A stretch of 64,000 nt of DNA, from assembly GCF_033473495.1 (NCBI RefSeq), contig NC_088936.1:62001-126000 (forward strand), in the 5' to 3' direction. Positions within the stretch are counted from its first letter, which is position 1. Every line of letters starts with the position of its first letter. Made by a program: the position numbers and the translations under genes. Shown piece by piece: positions 22,578-31,009 of the stretch. Below the pieces are notes generated by a model. That model saw only the letters and a list, made by a program, of their open reading frames with translations, had not been told where the DNA came from and ran no database searches. The DNA is from Cercospora beticola. Its lineage: Eukaryota; Ascomycota; Dothideomycetes; Mycosphaerellales; Mycosphaerellaceae.

Positions 22578-22832
22578 TTACCCATCAGCCCTTTTGTAAA
22601 GCTTGAGATCTCGAGTTTCTATGCCAGAATGCATGAGGCACTGGGTGAGGCAATCGGGGTCGCTGTTCTCTTCTACGCAGGATTCATCGTTCGCGGCTTT
22701 CACACATCCGTCGTAGTGGTTAGAAACGCATGAGTGGACAGTTCTAGGGCAGCATTTGTCCCCAATAGACCATCCGTATGTGAGGCGAGAGTAGAAGAGT
22801 ATAGCGCTTGTTGTGAAGATGACGAGCTTCAT
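22578..22832 (-). CDS. Small secreted cysteine-rich protein (effector-like), copy 1
   Basis: An 84-residue protein with a signal peptide (MKLVIFTTSAILFYSRLTYG) and seven cysteines in about 65 mature residues, starting with a CC pair. It is a paralogue of the protein at 24916-25182: the signal peptide, the cysteine order (CC, then five singles), the DGCV and CVEE blocks and the C-terminal LKLYKRADG are shared. Small size, secretion and cysteine richness match the general profile of fungal secreted effectors, but nothing in the sequence gives a target or activity. No intron is needed. The promoter carries a TATA-like site 99 bp upstream of the ATG. Confidence 0.72.
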   Translation of the reverse strand: MKLVIFTTSAILFYSRLTYGWSIGDKCCPRTVHSCVSNHYDGCVKAANDESCVEENSDPDCLTQCLMHSGIETRDLKLYKRADG

Positions 22833-22925
22833 AGTGCCGAGACAAAAGGCTTGGGGGAGGTTTCCAGTTAGGTAAAATAGTTGGTGTGATAGGAGAAAAA
22901 AGAGAATTGCAGCGGCGAGAAGTCA

Positions 22926-22972
22926 GACGGATATAAATGCTGCAGGGAGTTCTCTATGCCATTCGAGAAGGT
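22926..22972 (-). promoter_or_regulatory. Promoter module M1 with TATA-like site
   Basis: The module of about 47 bp (gacggatataaatgctgcag, then gagttctctatgcc and attcgagaaggt) lies upstream of the minus-strand gene at 22578-22832. Its atataaat starts exactly 99 bp from the ATG, as in the paralogous gene. Related copies are at 23268-23313, 25275-25323 and 25338-25384. Confidence 0.5.
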
Positions 22973-23267
22973 GTTAGCGGCAGGACTGGAACACAGTTCT
23001 AATACTGCAAGTGTGGAACGGCAGACAGGACCTATCCGAATGAATAGTAAGCTTGGTCTCTACACAAGACAATGCTGAGTCGGGTTTTGTCCTGTATCGA
23101 CCCAATCGGCCGCCTCGGTGTGCTTTCTAGACCTCTGTCAACCAATCAGAACACACCAGAGAGAAACTAGTTTAGATTATGCACCATCATGGGTACATGT
23201 ATGTGTGCTTGCAAGTTGAGACCTACTACTCTGTCTCCCGTACCACGTATGCGGTACTGCGGCTGTA

Positions 23268-23340
23268 GACGGATATCAATGCTGCGGGCGCTCCCCATGC
23301 CAACCGAGGAGGTACCGGTACTGTACAGCAACTTGCCCTA
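23268..23340 (-). promoter_or_regulatory. Promoter module M2 with extended tail
   Basis: This is a second copy of the module (gacggatatcaatgctgcgg, ctccccatgccaaccgagg), with atatcaat in place of the TATA-like atataaat. It carries a tail, ctgtacagcaacttgcccta, that is shared with the copy at 25338-25419. It lies 436 bp upstream of the secreted-protein ATG. Confidence 0.45.
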
Positions 23341-23520
23341 AGTGACTAAGTCTGCATTCCTGAAACCTCTAGCGCTTGACACCACCTGTCTTGAGTGTTG
23401 ATTTTCTTCGTACAGAGTTAACGGATCGACACACTAATCGATCATGTGGATTGCTGAGTTCAGTGGCTTGATTCTGAGGGATAGTGTCTATGTTCAGTAA
23501 TTTGTGCGTCAATCCTGTGC

Positions 23521-23780
23521 CTTGATCACTGCCTCAATCCCCTGTCTGACATACCATCGACGATATTCCGAATAATCTTAGGATCAATGGCCTTCCATGC
23601 CTGCGGAGATACCTCTCTGAGAGTGGTATTTTGGCGCTCTTTGCTAGTCTCGCTGTCGAGGTCAGGACGCAGCTCATAAACCTTGGTCGTGAGGTGCTAC
23701 CAAACGTGCTTAACAGGGCTCAAATGAGCGCTATATTGCGGCCAGTCTGTCATTGTTGTCGAACAATTCTCGAGGAACCA
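23521..23780 (-). pseudogene. Tc1/mariner transposase C-terminal relic
   Basis: Minus-strand translation gives the end of a DDE transposase: DWPQYSAHLSPVKHVW matches the family block D-W-P-x-x-S-P-D-L-N-P-I-E-x-x-W. The catalytic Asp and Glu of that block have become His and Lys. One TAG interrupts the frame just after the Trp, then about 50 more in-frame codons run to a stop near the family's usual C-terminus. The stop and the Glu-to-Lys change are both G-to-A, the RIP direction. The N-terminal two thirds and the inverted repeats are missing, so it cannot move. Confidence 0.75.
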
Positions 23781-23782
23781 GC

Positions 23783-23830
23783 AGCCGCAGCATTGCTTAA
23801 TAGATGGCGACAGGAAGCACCGTATGGTCG
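23783..23830 (+). pseudogene. Fragment of the 21023-22234 gene's 3' end
   Basis: The sequence gccgcagcattgct...agatggcgacaggaagcac is close to 22092-22131 in the gene for the actin/Hsp70-like protein, where it encodes ALLARWRQEA. Here it encodes the similar ALLNRWRQEA, with no further similarity on either side. It abuts the transposase relic at 23780, so it looks like a scrap moved or copied together with the element. Confidence 0.55.
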
Positions 23831-23840
23831 CTTCAGAGAA

Positions 23841-24685
23841 AGGGTGTCGGTAGGTGTGGAAGGAAGAAAGGTATAGAAGAAAGCAAGGTGTAGTAAGGTG
23901 GAAGGTGAGGTGGTACGCGACTTCTACAAAAGAGCGGAAGGAAGCAATATCACACCCGACAAACCTTTCATCGAAGGAGCCTGAGAAGGAGGCAGACTTT
24001 TGCTGGGCTGCTTGTCGACGTTGTTCAGCTCCTCCTCCATGACCGGTTCGGCTATCTGGGATCCGTCTAGGCCTTGGGTCCCGTCCGTCTACTTGGGCAA
24101 TCCGCCCTGGAACATCCGATGCAAGGCCGAACTATTGCGTCCATCGCTCGTCTCCATAGCATCATGAGCCTCCGGAAGACCACCAGATCCGGACTTGTCC
24201 GTGGCTACCACAACGTCAGCGATACCGCTGAACGGTCGGACTAGCACCTTGGCTGGCATGATTCTCGCATCTCAAAGGAAAATAGACCTCTATCTGCATT
24301 TGGCAGCCATAGACCGCAACGGACCCATCACCCGTTCGCCCATACGCCGCAACAGACCGATTTCCATTCACATCACTACGGCCACGGTCCCAAGGTCACG
24401 ACCGTCGCCCAATCGACCCCTGGTGCTGATCCCGCTATGCGTCAGCGCAGAGCATCAATTACTGTGCACGAGGAACGCAATGTGTACAGTATAGCACACA
24501 CAAAACTGTGCATTTGATGAATTGCGCTCATCATCAATCGAACACAATGCTATCTGGTCATCAGACTGTGCACTCATCCGCAGGCCAATGCCATATGGTC
24601 TCGCCACGCGGCATCGCGGCCTGCACGTATCCTTATGTCCAGTCTGTGACCCAAGTGCAGGGCTAGAGTTGAATGACATGATATA
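23841..24685. other. Intergenic region within the accessory island
   Basis: A purine-rich stretch (about 23854-23960) is followed by sequence of ordinary composition. The frame 24195-24494 lacks recognisable features. It may include further decayed repeats, but I could not identify any. Confidence 0.4.
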
Positions 24686-24915
24686 TATCATAATATACAG
24701 GTAGAGACTGACGTAGTGATAACAACAACAAACGCCTTATTCCACACAGAGTCAGAGACGGCCACCACGCTCTTCCAACAGGTCGATATTAGCAAGCAGA
24801 GTCCTTAGAATCAAAGTCCGTGCAGATGCATTGCGGATCACCACTAAATTCAAGATCAAAAAATCGTCAGCATAAATCCTCTGCGAATTTATCGCATCAA
24901 AAGCTCGGTTCCAAT

Positions 24916-25182
24916 TTACCCATCAGCCTTTCTGTAAAGCCTGAGGTGATTGAACTCTATCCTGGTATGGTCGGAGCACTCATCTGTGCATTTGTCATGT
25001 TGAGCTCCCTCGTTCACCTCTTCTACGCAGTATTCGTAATTGAGATGAACACAGCCGTCGTGGCCTTGGCCAACGCATTTGTCGACATTGTTCTTGCAGC
25101 ATTTTCTCCCTTGAACCCACGCGGTTCCGTATGTGAGGCCGGAAAAGAGTAGAGCGCTTGTCGTAAAGATGGTGAGCTTCAT
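24916..25182 (-). CDS. Small secreted cysteine-rich protein (effector-like), copy 2
   Basis: An 88-residue paralogue of the protein at 22578-22832. It has a signal peptide (MKLTIFTTSALLFSGLTYG) and seven cysteines in the same order, with a CC pair, CVGQGHDGCV, CVEE and two further cysteines, ending LRLYRKADG. The frame stays open upstream to an ATG at 25401, but that would bury the signal peptide behind about 73 residues of promoter sequence, so 25182 is the start. The spacer before the sixth cysteine is three residues longer than in copy 1. Function and target are unknown. Confidence 0.72.
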   Translation of the reverse strand: MKLTIFTTSALLFSGLTYGTAWVQGRKCCKNNVDKCVGQGHDGCVHLNYEYCVEEVNEGAQHDKCTDECSDHTRIEFNHLRLYRKADG

Positions 25183-25274
25183 TGTGAGAGACAACAGGAG
25201 GCTTAAGGGCTCTTTCCAGTTCAGTAGGAATGTAGGTGTGATAGTGGGAGATGAGAATTGGAGCGGCGAGAAAC

Positions 25275-25323
25275 GAACGGATATATAAATGCTGCAGGAG
25301 TCATCTATTTCAATCGAGGAGGT
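25275..25323 (-). promoter_or_regulatory. Promoter module M3 with TATA-like site
   Basis: The module contains gaacggatatataaatgctg followed by a CTATTTCAATCGAGGAGG-like end. Its atatataaat begins 99 bp upstream of the ATG at 25182, the same distance as in the paralogous promoter. Confidence 0.5.
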
Positions 25324-25337
25324 CAGCAACGAGAATA

Positions 25338-25419
25338 GACAGATATCAATGCTGGAGGAGTTCTCTATTTCCAATCGAGGAAGTCCTTGCACTGTACACA
25401 TCTCTCTCGAGTTGCCCTA
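25338..25419 (-). promoter_or_regulatory. Promoter module M4 with extended tail
   Basis: A second module, directly upstream of M3, contains gacagatatcaatgctggag and caatcgaggaagt, then a tail ending gttgcccta that it shares with M2. Like M2 it has atatcaat instead of the TATA-like core. Confidence 0.45.
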
Positions 25420-25499
25420 GGGTTCACGCAACAGTCAGACGCGACGGTTCCTTGAGCATACTTGGAACTGTTCAACGTGAAGAAGTACAACGCTCTACG

Positions 25500-25593
25500 C
25501 CCGTGAGCCCTAACTCTCTAGGCTCTGAACCTTAGGCCTCGAGCCCGTGAGCCCTAACCTCTAGATCTTGAACCTTCAGCCTCGAGCCCGTGA
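25500..25593. repeat. Imperfect 43-44 bp tandem repeat, 2.2 copies
   Basis: Copies at 25500-25543 and 25544-25586 begin cccgtgagccctaac and end cctcgag; a third starts at 25587 and breaks off after seven bases. They differ by a few substitutions and one indel. Each full copy contains one CCCTAA, but this is too little to call a telomeric repeat. Confidence 0.7.
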
Positions 25594-25962
25594 CCAAGGA
25601 GAGCACCCTAAGCAGTCTTCCTGCAAAAAGCTTGAGAGGCAGGAGTACGAAAGAGATGCCCTCGGAGCCCATGGCCCAGGCGTTCGGTCCAGATGCGACA
25701 TGCGGTTAAAGATGCGAAGCGAACACTGTTATTTGACCTTGCAACATGCTGTTAGCAAGATCCTGCACTGTCGCGCCCTGACGATCAACGTGCGACCATA
25801 GTTGCATGCGCAGTACAATAAAGTTGTGCTACGGCCCTTACTAAGTCACTCGTGCCTCATTTCTTTGCCAACACGTCGATACTCGCCCCTCTACTTCTGT
25901 TCTACACTCCCCTTCTGCTCTACACTCTCACTCCCTCAGCAGAGCTCACGCATCTCCCAGCA

Positions 25963-26594
25963 ATGGGCAGTCCGAGACAGGTCAAGCGAGCAGACGTCGT
26001 GGTCGATGAAGCCTTCCCTCTATCCCGGCGCCGGCCGCATTGGACGAAAAGCTCTTGATCTACGCTGCGCGGCGCAACCGGCCAGGTGCGATGCCGGATT
26101 TCGAGTTGTCGGTGGCAAAGCAGTACTTGGAGCAGCACTCGAAGTTTCTCAATCCGCGACGAATGGAAAGAGAAGGAGGCGTGAGCAGCTGTCTGCTCCC
26201 AGGCGCACATCCGATGCAGTAGTATGTCGGAAGCGGATTATCTTTGGTGCGGCGCGACGTTCTGCTGCTCTGCAGAATCGTCGCACCTTTATTGTTCCGC
26301 TCCGAAGTTTACCTCTTCCAGGATTCGCAAGTGCCGTCTGAGAAGGAGACAGGTGAGCAGCACGACGTCCCTGGACTACGAAGTCCTCCACCCAGCCCAA
26401 GTCTCACCGGGACCGACGGTAAGGCTGAGCTGATGAGCACTTCTCGTGGAGCGCGGTGGCTTGCGTTTAGCGAGTCGCAAGGTTTGGTCCAGATCTCAAG
26501 AGGCGCGCAACGCCAAGCTCCATCGTTGGCTGGAAACGACTTTGACTTTTCCATGCTTCACGCCCAGATCCACGTGGCGAGCTGGCAAAGGTAG
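25963..26594 (+). CDS. Possible small hypothetical protein, three exons
   Basis: Three pieces join in frame: 25963-25995, 26052-26218 and 26276-26594, with introns of 56 nt (GTCGTG...AAAAG) and 57 nt (GTAGTATG...CTGCAG), giving 172 residues. The middle has a coherent, protein-like stretch (LLIYAARRNR, DFELSVAKQYLEQHSKFLNP) and the second junction gives IVAPLLFRSEVYLFQ. I recognise no domain. The first donor is weak, and a strong GTGAGC at 26352 could mark another intron, so the model is tentative. It might be the remnant of a larger gene. Confidence 0.35.
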
Positions 26595-26988
26595 GCAACC
26601 TTTCCTCTTGCGGTAAACTTCTCTGATGCGACAACCGCTTTGGCATAAGTTCTTCAGCCTCATGTCTTGCATGGCTGAAGGCCAGCTCGAATGCGGTCTA
26701 GCCAAGGGTGTCTGGGCTGGACAATGGCTGAACTACACTTTTTCACGCGTACGCCTTTGCGGTGACCCCGTGAGAGAAAAGTCTACACGTGGAGAGCTGT
26801 TTCCCTTTCCGGGTGCTGTGTAGATTGGCATGCTCGCTCTGGTCCGGAGGCGTTGAGTCGTGGGCTGGAATATATGTCCTGGGAGGCGTACACGTCCCAG
26901 ATTTTGTGAGATAGTTGGTTTTGTTGTTTCTCATCTTCTTCATCACTGCATACACAGAAGGGGTCGGGGATCTGCCTTCATCGCCACC
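26595..26988. other. Intergenic region
   Basis: This is the promoter side of the Thr-rich secreted protein gene. The frame that runs into that gene is open from 26860, but the start chosen is downstream. Nothing else was seen. Confidence 0.5.
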
Positions 26989-28485
26989 ATGAAGTTCTGT
27001 TCACTCATCCTTGCTGCTGCGGCTGCAGTCAGTGCTGCTATTGTCCCTCCTCCCGGACTGCAACCCAGACAAATGTCATTCTGCGGCACTGTGGCGAGCA
27101 GGTGTACGGGTACCAGTCGACAAGCACAACTGACGACTTACTGCTCTTCCTACCTGCGAATCCCCAGAGTTACAACGACACGAACAGTTACAGCAGCTAC
27201 AGTGAGGCCTACAACTACCGTCACCGTGAGAGTTGCAGGCATTACAACAATCACCACTACTATCAGTGTCACCCGAACATTGAGCCAGACTTCGACGACG
27301 AATGTCGCCATAGCTGCTGCGACAGTGTCGACAACACAAACGACTACGTCCTTTTCGACGAGAACAACCACTACGACCAGGACCGTAACGACACGGACGA
27401 CGAGCGTCCAAGCTCCCGATGTCACGCAAATGGTTTCCGAATGTGCTGCGCCTCCCAACCCTGATGCCGCAATCACAATCATGCGAGTAGGAAACGGTAT
27501 TTCAAGAAAAGAGAAACGCGAAGCCTCTGACGACGACAATGTCGTACTCGCGAAAGAGCTCATGGAACGACAAGCTATCGCCAAACCCGCTTGCCTGGCC
27601 TCATATACCAGCGCTTACAGGCAGAGTTCGGCGTGTAGCTGTGCTTCGATCCGTGCTTCGACAAGCACATCTACAAGATTTGTTACTGCTACGAGCACGA
27701 GCACCGCCACTACGACTCTCACCACGAGCGTGAATACGATCAGGGCTACCGTGACAAACACTGTTGCGACTGTCACTCAGATCATCGCCGAGACGGTCAA
27801 TGTGCAAAGTACTTTCACCTCGACGATGATGAGCACGATGACGAGACTTGTTTCTGGGCCGACGACGACAGTCTTGAGCGGTGTAAGTACATACCCCCGT
27901 ATCCATCGTCCGAATAATGATCATACTAAACCTTACTTCTCACAGGTCGTCTTCACCCGCACCCTCTCTCCCAAATCCACAATCTACACCCTCGGCGGCG
28001 CAGCCGCCCAACCAACCTTCTACATCCAAAACGACGTCCTCAACTACGCATTCCTGCAAGCACCCTGGAGCGACAAGAAAAAGAAGAACAAGAGAGACGC
28101 AGCAGGCACATTAAACTTCGACTCCATCCCCGCCTCCTCAGCCCAACTATTCTCTCTCCCCGCTGGCATGTCCGGCCCTCTCGCATCCTCCGACGGAAGT
28201 CTTCTCGCGGCACAATCAATCGATATCATTTCCCCTGATGGAGAAGGATATGATAATATCGATGTCCAAATGGTTTCTGCTACGGATCTCGCGAGCGGTG
28301 CCTTCGGACCTGTGAGTTGTTCAGTTACAGCTGGAGCCAATGGGACTTGTCCGATGAGCTGTTGGTTTACGGGACAAGGGATGGGAGATATCAATCAGGG
28401 AAATCCGTTTGGGACGTGGATGTTGGGGCAGCCGGGGAGTAGTGGGGATGATGAGACGTGGGGGGTTTGGGCTGTTACGCCGTAG
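26989..28485 (+). CDS. Secreted Thr/Ser-rich protein with conserved C-terminal domain
   Basis: The protein is 477 residues after removing a 63-nt intron (27883-27945; GTAAGT, branch TACTAAAC, CACAG). That intron has no stop and keeps frame, so a 498-residue unspliced form is possible. ATG 26989 has a good context (GCCACCATG) and is followed by a signal peptide (FCSLILAAAAAVSAA). Two short cysteine-bearing blocks alternate with long Thr/Ser stretches that would be heavily O-glycosylated. The C-terminal 190 residues are folded, with TFYIQNDVLNY and LFSLPAGMSG blocks and a cysteine pair (CPMSCW). This is the layout of fungal wall or matrix proteins; I cannot assign an activity. Confidence 0.78.
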   Translation: MKFCSLILAAAAAVSAAIVPPPGLQPRQMSFCGTVASRCTGTSRQAQLTTYCSSYLRIPRVTTTRTVTAATVRPTTTVTVRVAGITTITTTISVTRTLSQTSTTNVAIAAATVSTTQTTTSFSTRTTTTTRTVTTRTTSVQAPDVTQMVSECAAPPNPDAAITIMRVGNGISRKEKREASDDDNVVLAKELMERQAIAKPACLASYTSAYRQSSACSCASIRASTSTSTRFVTATSTSTATTTLTTSVNTIRATVTNTVATVTQIIAETVNVQSTFTSTMMSTMTRLVSGPTTTVLSGVSTYPRIHRPNNDHTKPYFSQVVFTRTLSPKSTIYTLGGAAAQPTFYIQNDVLNYAFLQAPWSDKKKKNKRDAAGTLNFDSIPASSAQLFSLPAGMSGPLASSDGSLLAAQSIDIISPDGEGYDNIDVQMVSATDLASGAFGPVSCSVTAGANGTCPMSCWFTGQGMGDINQGNPFGTWMLGQPGSSGDDETWGVWAVTP

Positions 28486-29287
28486 GCGCTTGGGATTCCA
28501 AGGAAGGGAAAGATGGCCTCTCTTGTTGTTTTTTTTTCGGACAGGATAGATTGGATTTTTCAAGTACGATACGATACCCCGGTGTGTATTAGCGAGCGTG
28601 GGAAAGAATTTTGAGCATGACTGCATATATTGTATGACCGAGATAGCATTGTAGTGCGATCAGAACTGTAATATGATCACCTCACTGCCTTGACTGCTAC
28701 GCTTTTCCGCTTATTTTCCTTGTCTGGTAGAACGAAGCGACAGCGACAGCGACGCCCGGATTTTGCCAGAACATGGACTAGCTGACCGCCTCGACTTAAA
28801 TCTGCTGACGGTAGCATGATGTTCAGAAATAGACTGTGATGTTGGCAGTTTGAAGAACCGATCGAGCAGTGGAGAGTGGAAATCAGATCATGTCCTTCAT
28901 GACAGTGCGGCGTGTTCGCAACGAGTTTCGCACTTTGCGCTATTGGTCTGCTATGCCAAAATACCAAAATGCAACGCTCCCAACCTATCGAAGTATGCAT
29001 TCCGAGGCCATCCACCGAGGAGCCACCACAGATGAGCGCTTCCTTTCTTTCTATGTCCCCCACTCATCATATCCCATCCGCTCGTGTATGCTGTTGTTTC
29101 TTCTTCTATGCAGCGCTAGAAAACCCAGATCAAAACAAAAAGCCAATAGCAAAAGACCCCCATGATAAAGATGCTGCATCGTAACTCATCTCGTATCTCA
29201 TCAGCATCAACGTCAATCATGTAACCAAGAGGGGGTATCACAGATCTTCCGCATCCTCACTCTCATCAAAACAAGCGCAAGCGCTCA
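28486..29287. other. Intergenic, convergent 3' regions
   Basis: The region lies between the stops of a plus-strand and a minus-strand gene. Frames here are short and without protein features. No RNA gene or repeat was seen. Confidence 0.5.
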
Positions 29288-31009
29288 TCATCGCTTCTTC
29301 AGCTTAGAAGGCAAGAGACCTGTGGTAAACACACAGCCCAACGTGATCCCACCTGCCATGTACAAGAATTTCTTGACCGTCTCAGGATCCTTCAGACCTT
29401 CTTCTTTCTGCATAGACTGTGCGATGATGGGCGCCAGAATCGAAAAGAGTCTGCCCCATGTTGTGGCCAATCCAGTGGCTGTCCCTCGAATTTCCGCCGG
29501 GAAGACCTCAGGCGTGAAACCGTATAGCACAGCGTTGAACATGCTTTGGAAGAAGTATTCCATGGCGTTTAGGCCAATGTTCGAGGCAGGTGAATTCGTC
29601 ATGCTGAAAAAGATAATCGACAAACCCATCAAGCCAGAAGAAATGGTCATAGTCCATTTCTTCCCCAAACCCGCCATGCGAGTCATCATAGCTCCGAGGA
29701 CGACGCCGACGATTCCAGGCGAATAGATCGCGACGTAATTGCGATAAGTTTGTTCCAATGAGACGTCGATTTCGCTATTCTTGATGGCGATGATCTTGGG
29801 GAAGTAGTAGCCTGCCAGGGTGAAACCGAAGAAATCGCAGATATATGTCAGCCAGACGAGAATCGTGATGAAGAACATTTCTTTGCCATCGAAGAGCTTC
29901 TTGTACTTCCCGAGTTCCTTCTTGACTTCACCTTTCCAGTAGTTCTTATCCGTGAGTTCCATTCTGTTCTTAACATAGACGGCATCGGATTCGTCTTCAG
30001 CATCTGCACGCTCGAAGTCGCGGAGTCGGAGAGTGCACTCTTTGCCATTCTTCCTTGCCACGGCCTGCAAGACTCGGATTGCTGCTTCATCATTTCCTTG
30101 ACTCAGCAGGAATTTGGGAGATTCTTGAACCTTGATGACACAGCATCGAAGAATGAAGACCAGGACATTGACTCCTCCGATGGTGTATAGGACATATCTC
30201 CAGCCCATGTTCTGAGCTGAGCTACAACAGGCCACGTCTTCGGCGACATTCTTGCAGGACGGCAAAGCATCGGCTCGGCTGAAGTCTGGGGAGCAAGAGT
30301 GCGAAGGTACGAACGCGTAGGCTATCGCGCTAGTGCCAACGACACCAATAGGTTGGAAGATGGACAGCAGAGCCAGGAGGAAGCGTCGGTTCGAAGGCAG
30401 AAATTCCAAGCAGATAGTGGTGTCGACAGGTATGTTTCCGCCAATACCGAAGCCAATAACGACGACCAGCGCCAGGAATTGCCAGTAGGCGGTGACGAAC
30501 CCAAGTCCGAGACCAAAGGCGCCGCTGAACATACAGGTCAAGTTGAAGACCCATCTCCTTCCGATCACGTCCCCCATGATACCCCAGAAAAAGGCCCCCG
30601 CAGTCAAACCTGTGGAGAAAGCCACGGATATGCTGCCCGAAACCTCGTCTGAGAAGCCCATTTCTTGTTGCAGGGGACCCAACACCAGGCCAAACGCCTG
30701 CGACCACAGTAAATCCAGCAGGTATCCGAGACCACACAACGACCACACGATCCATTGGTAGCGCCCCATTCCCTGAGAGTCGATCTCCGTGTCCACCATC
30801 CGGTATTTCCTCTCCATGGCGGAGAGAGTAGCACCGTCGGAGTCGTAGCCGGGCACTTCATTGTCCTCATGATCCTCCTCCTGCGATAATGTTCGTTCGC
30901 CCATGAGGCCGTGGCCCTCTTCGGTGCTCGTGCGGTAGTTGGCATCGTCTCGTTTCCGCTCTTCCAGGAGCAGTGGGATGCCCGAGTGGGCTCTGTTGAA
31001 AGTCGGCAT
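29288..31009 (-). CDS. MFS transporter, SV2/phosphate-symporter-like
   Basis: A single-exon gene of 573 residues encodes an MFS carrier. A polar N-terminus of about 85 residues is followed by the first helix (WIVWSLCGLGYLLDLLWSQ), the loop signature GDVIGRRWVF, and GFGIGGNIPVDTTICLEFLP, typical of the SV2-like and phosphate:H+ branch. A large central loop of about 120 residues separates helices 6 and 7. The C-terminal half contains FGFTLAGYYFPK and PEVFPAEIRGTATGLATTWGR, the latter a family hallmark. Substrate is unknown; sugar acids, organic acids and phosphate are all carried by relatives. It probably sits in the plasma membrane. Confidence 0.85.
   Translation of the reverse strand: MPTFNRAHSGIPLLLEERKRDDANYRTSTEEGHGLMGERTLSQEEDHEDNEVPGYDSDGATLSAMERKYRMVDTEIDSQGMGRYQWIVWSLCGLGYLLDLLWSQAFGLVLGPLQQEMGFSDEVSGSISVAFSTGLTAGAFFWGIMGDVIGRRWVFNLTCMFSGAFGLGLGFVTAYWQFLALVVVIGFGIGGNIPVDTTICLEFLPSNRRFLLALLSIFQPIGVVGTSAIAYAFVPSHSCSPDFSRADALPSCKNVAEDVACCSSAQNMGWRYVLYTIGGVNVLVFILRCCVIKVQESPKFLLSQGNDEAAIRVLQAVARKNGKECTLRLRDFERADAEDESDAVYVKNRMELTDKNYWKGEVKKELGKYKKLFDGKEMFFITILVWLTYICDFFGFTLAGYYFPKIIAIKNSEIDVSLEQTYRNYVAIYSPGIVGVVLGAMMTRMAGLGKKWTMTISSGLMGLSIIFFSMTNSPASNIGLNAMEYFFQSMFNAVLYGFTPEVFPAEIRGTATGLATTWGRLFSILAPIIAQSMQKEEGLKDPETVKKFLYMAGGITLGCVFTTGLLPSKLKKR

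Larger units (their letters stand above)
22303..23340. repeat. Segmental duplication, copy 1 (carries secreted-protein gene)
   Basis: This segment is similar to 24686-25419. Shared landmarks are the 3' flank (tacaggcagaaactgacgta here, tacaggtagagactgacgta there), the gene body, the 99-bp gene-to-TATA spacing and the promoter modules. Here the two promoter modules are pushed apart by about 295 bp of unrelated sequence (22973-23267) that is missing from the other copy. Divergence is substantial, so the duplication is not recent. Confidence 0.65.
24686..25419. repeat. Segmental duplication, copy 2 (carries secreted-protein gene)
   Basis: This is the counterpart of 22303-23340. It holds the second small secreted protein gene and two adjacent promoter modules (25275-25323 and 25338-25384) with the tail ending gttgcccta at 25419. 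Here the two modules are only 14 bp apart, which is probably the original arrangement. Confidence 0.65.

Noticed and set aside
25500..25586. Interstitial telomere repeat suggested by CCCTAA
   Set aside because: Only one CCCTAA per 43-44 bp unit, with no tandem hexamers.
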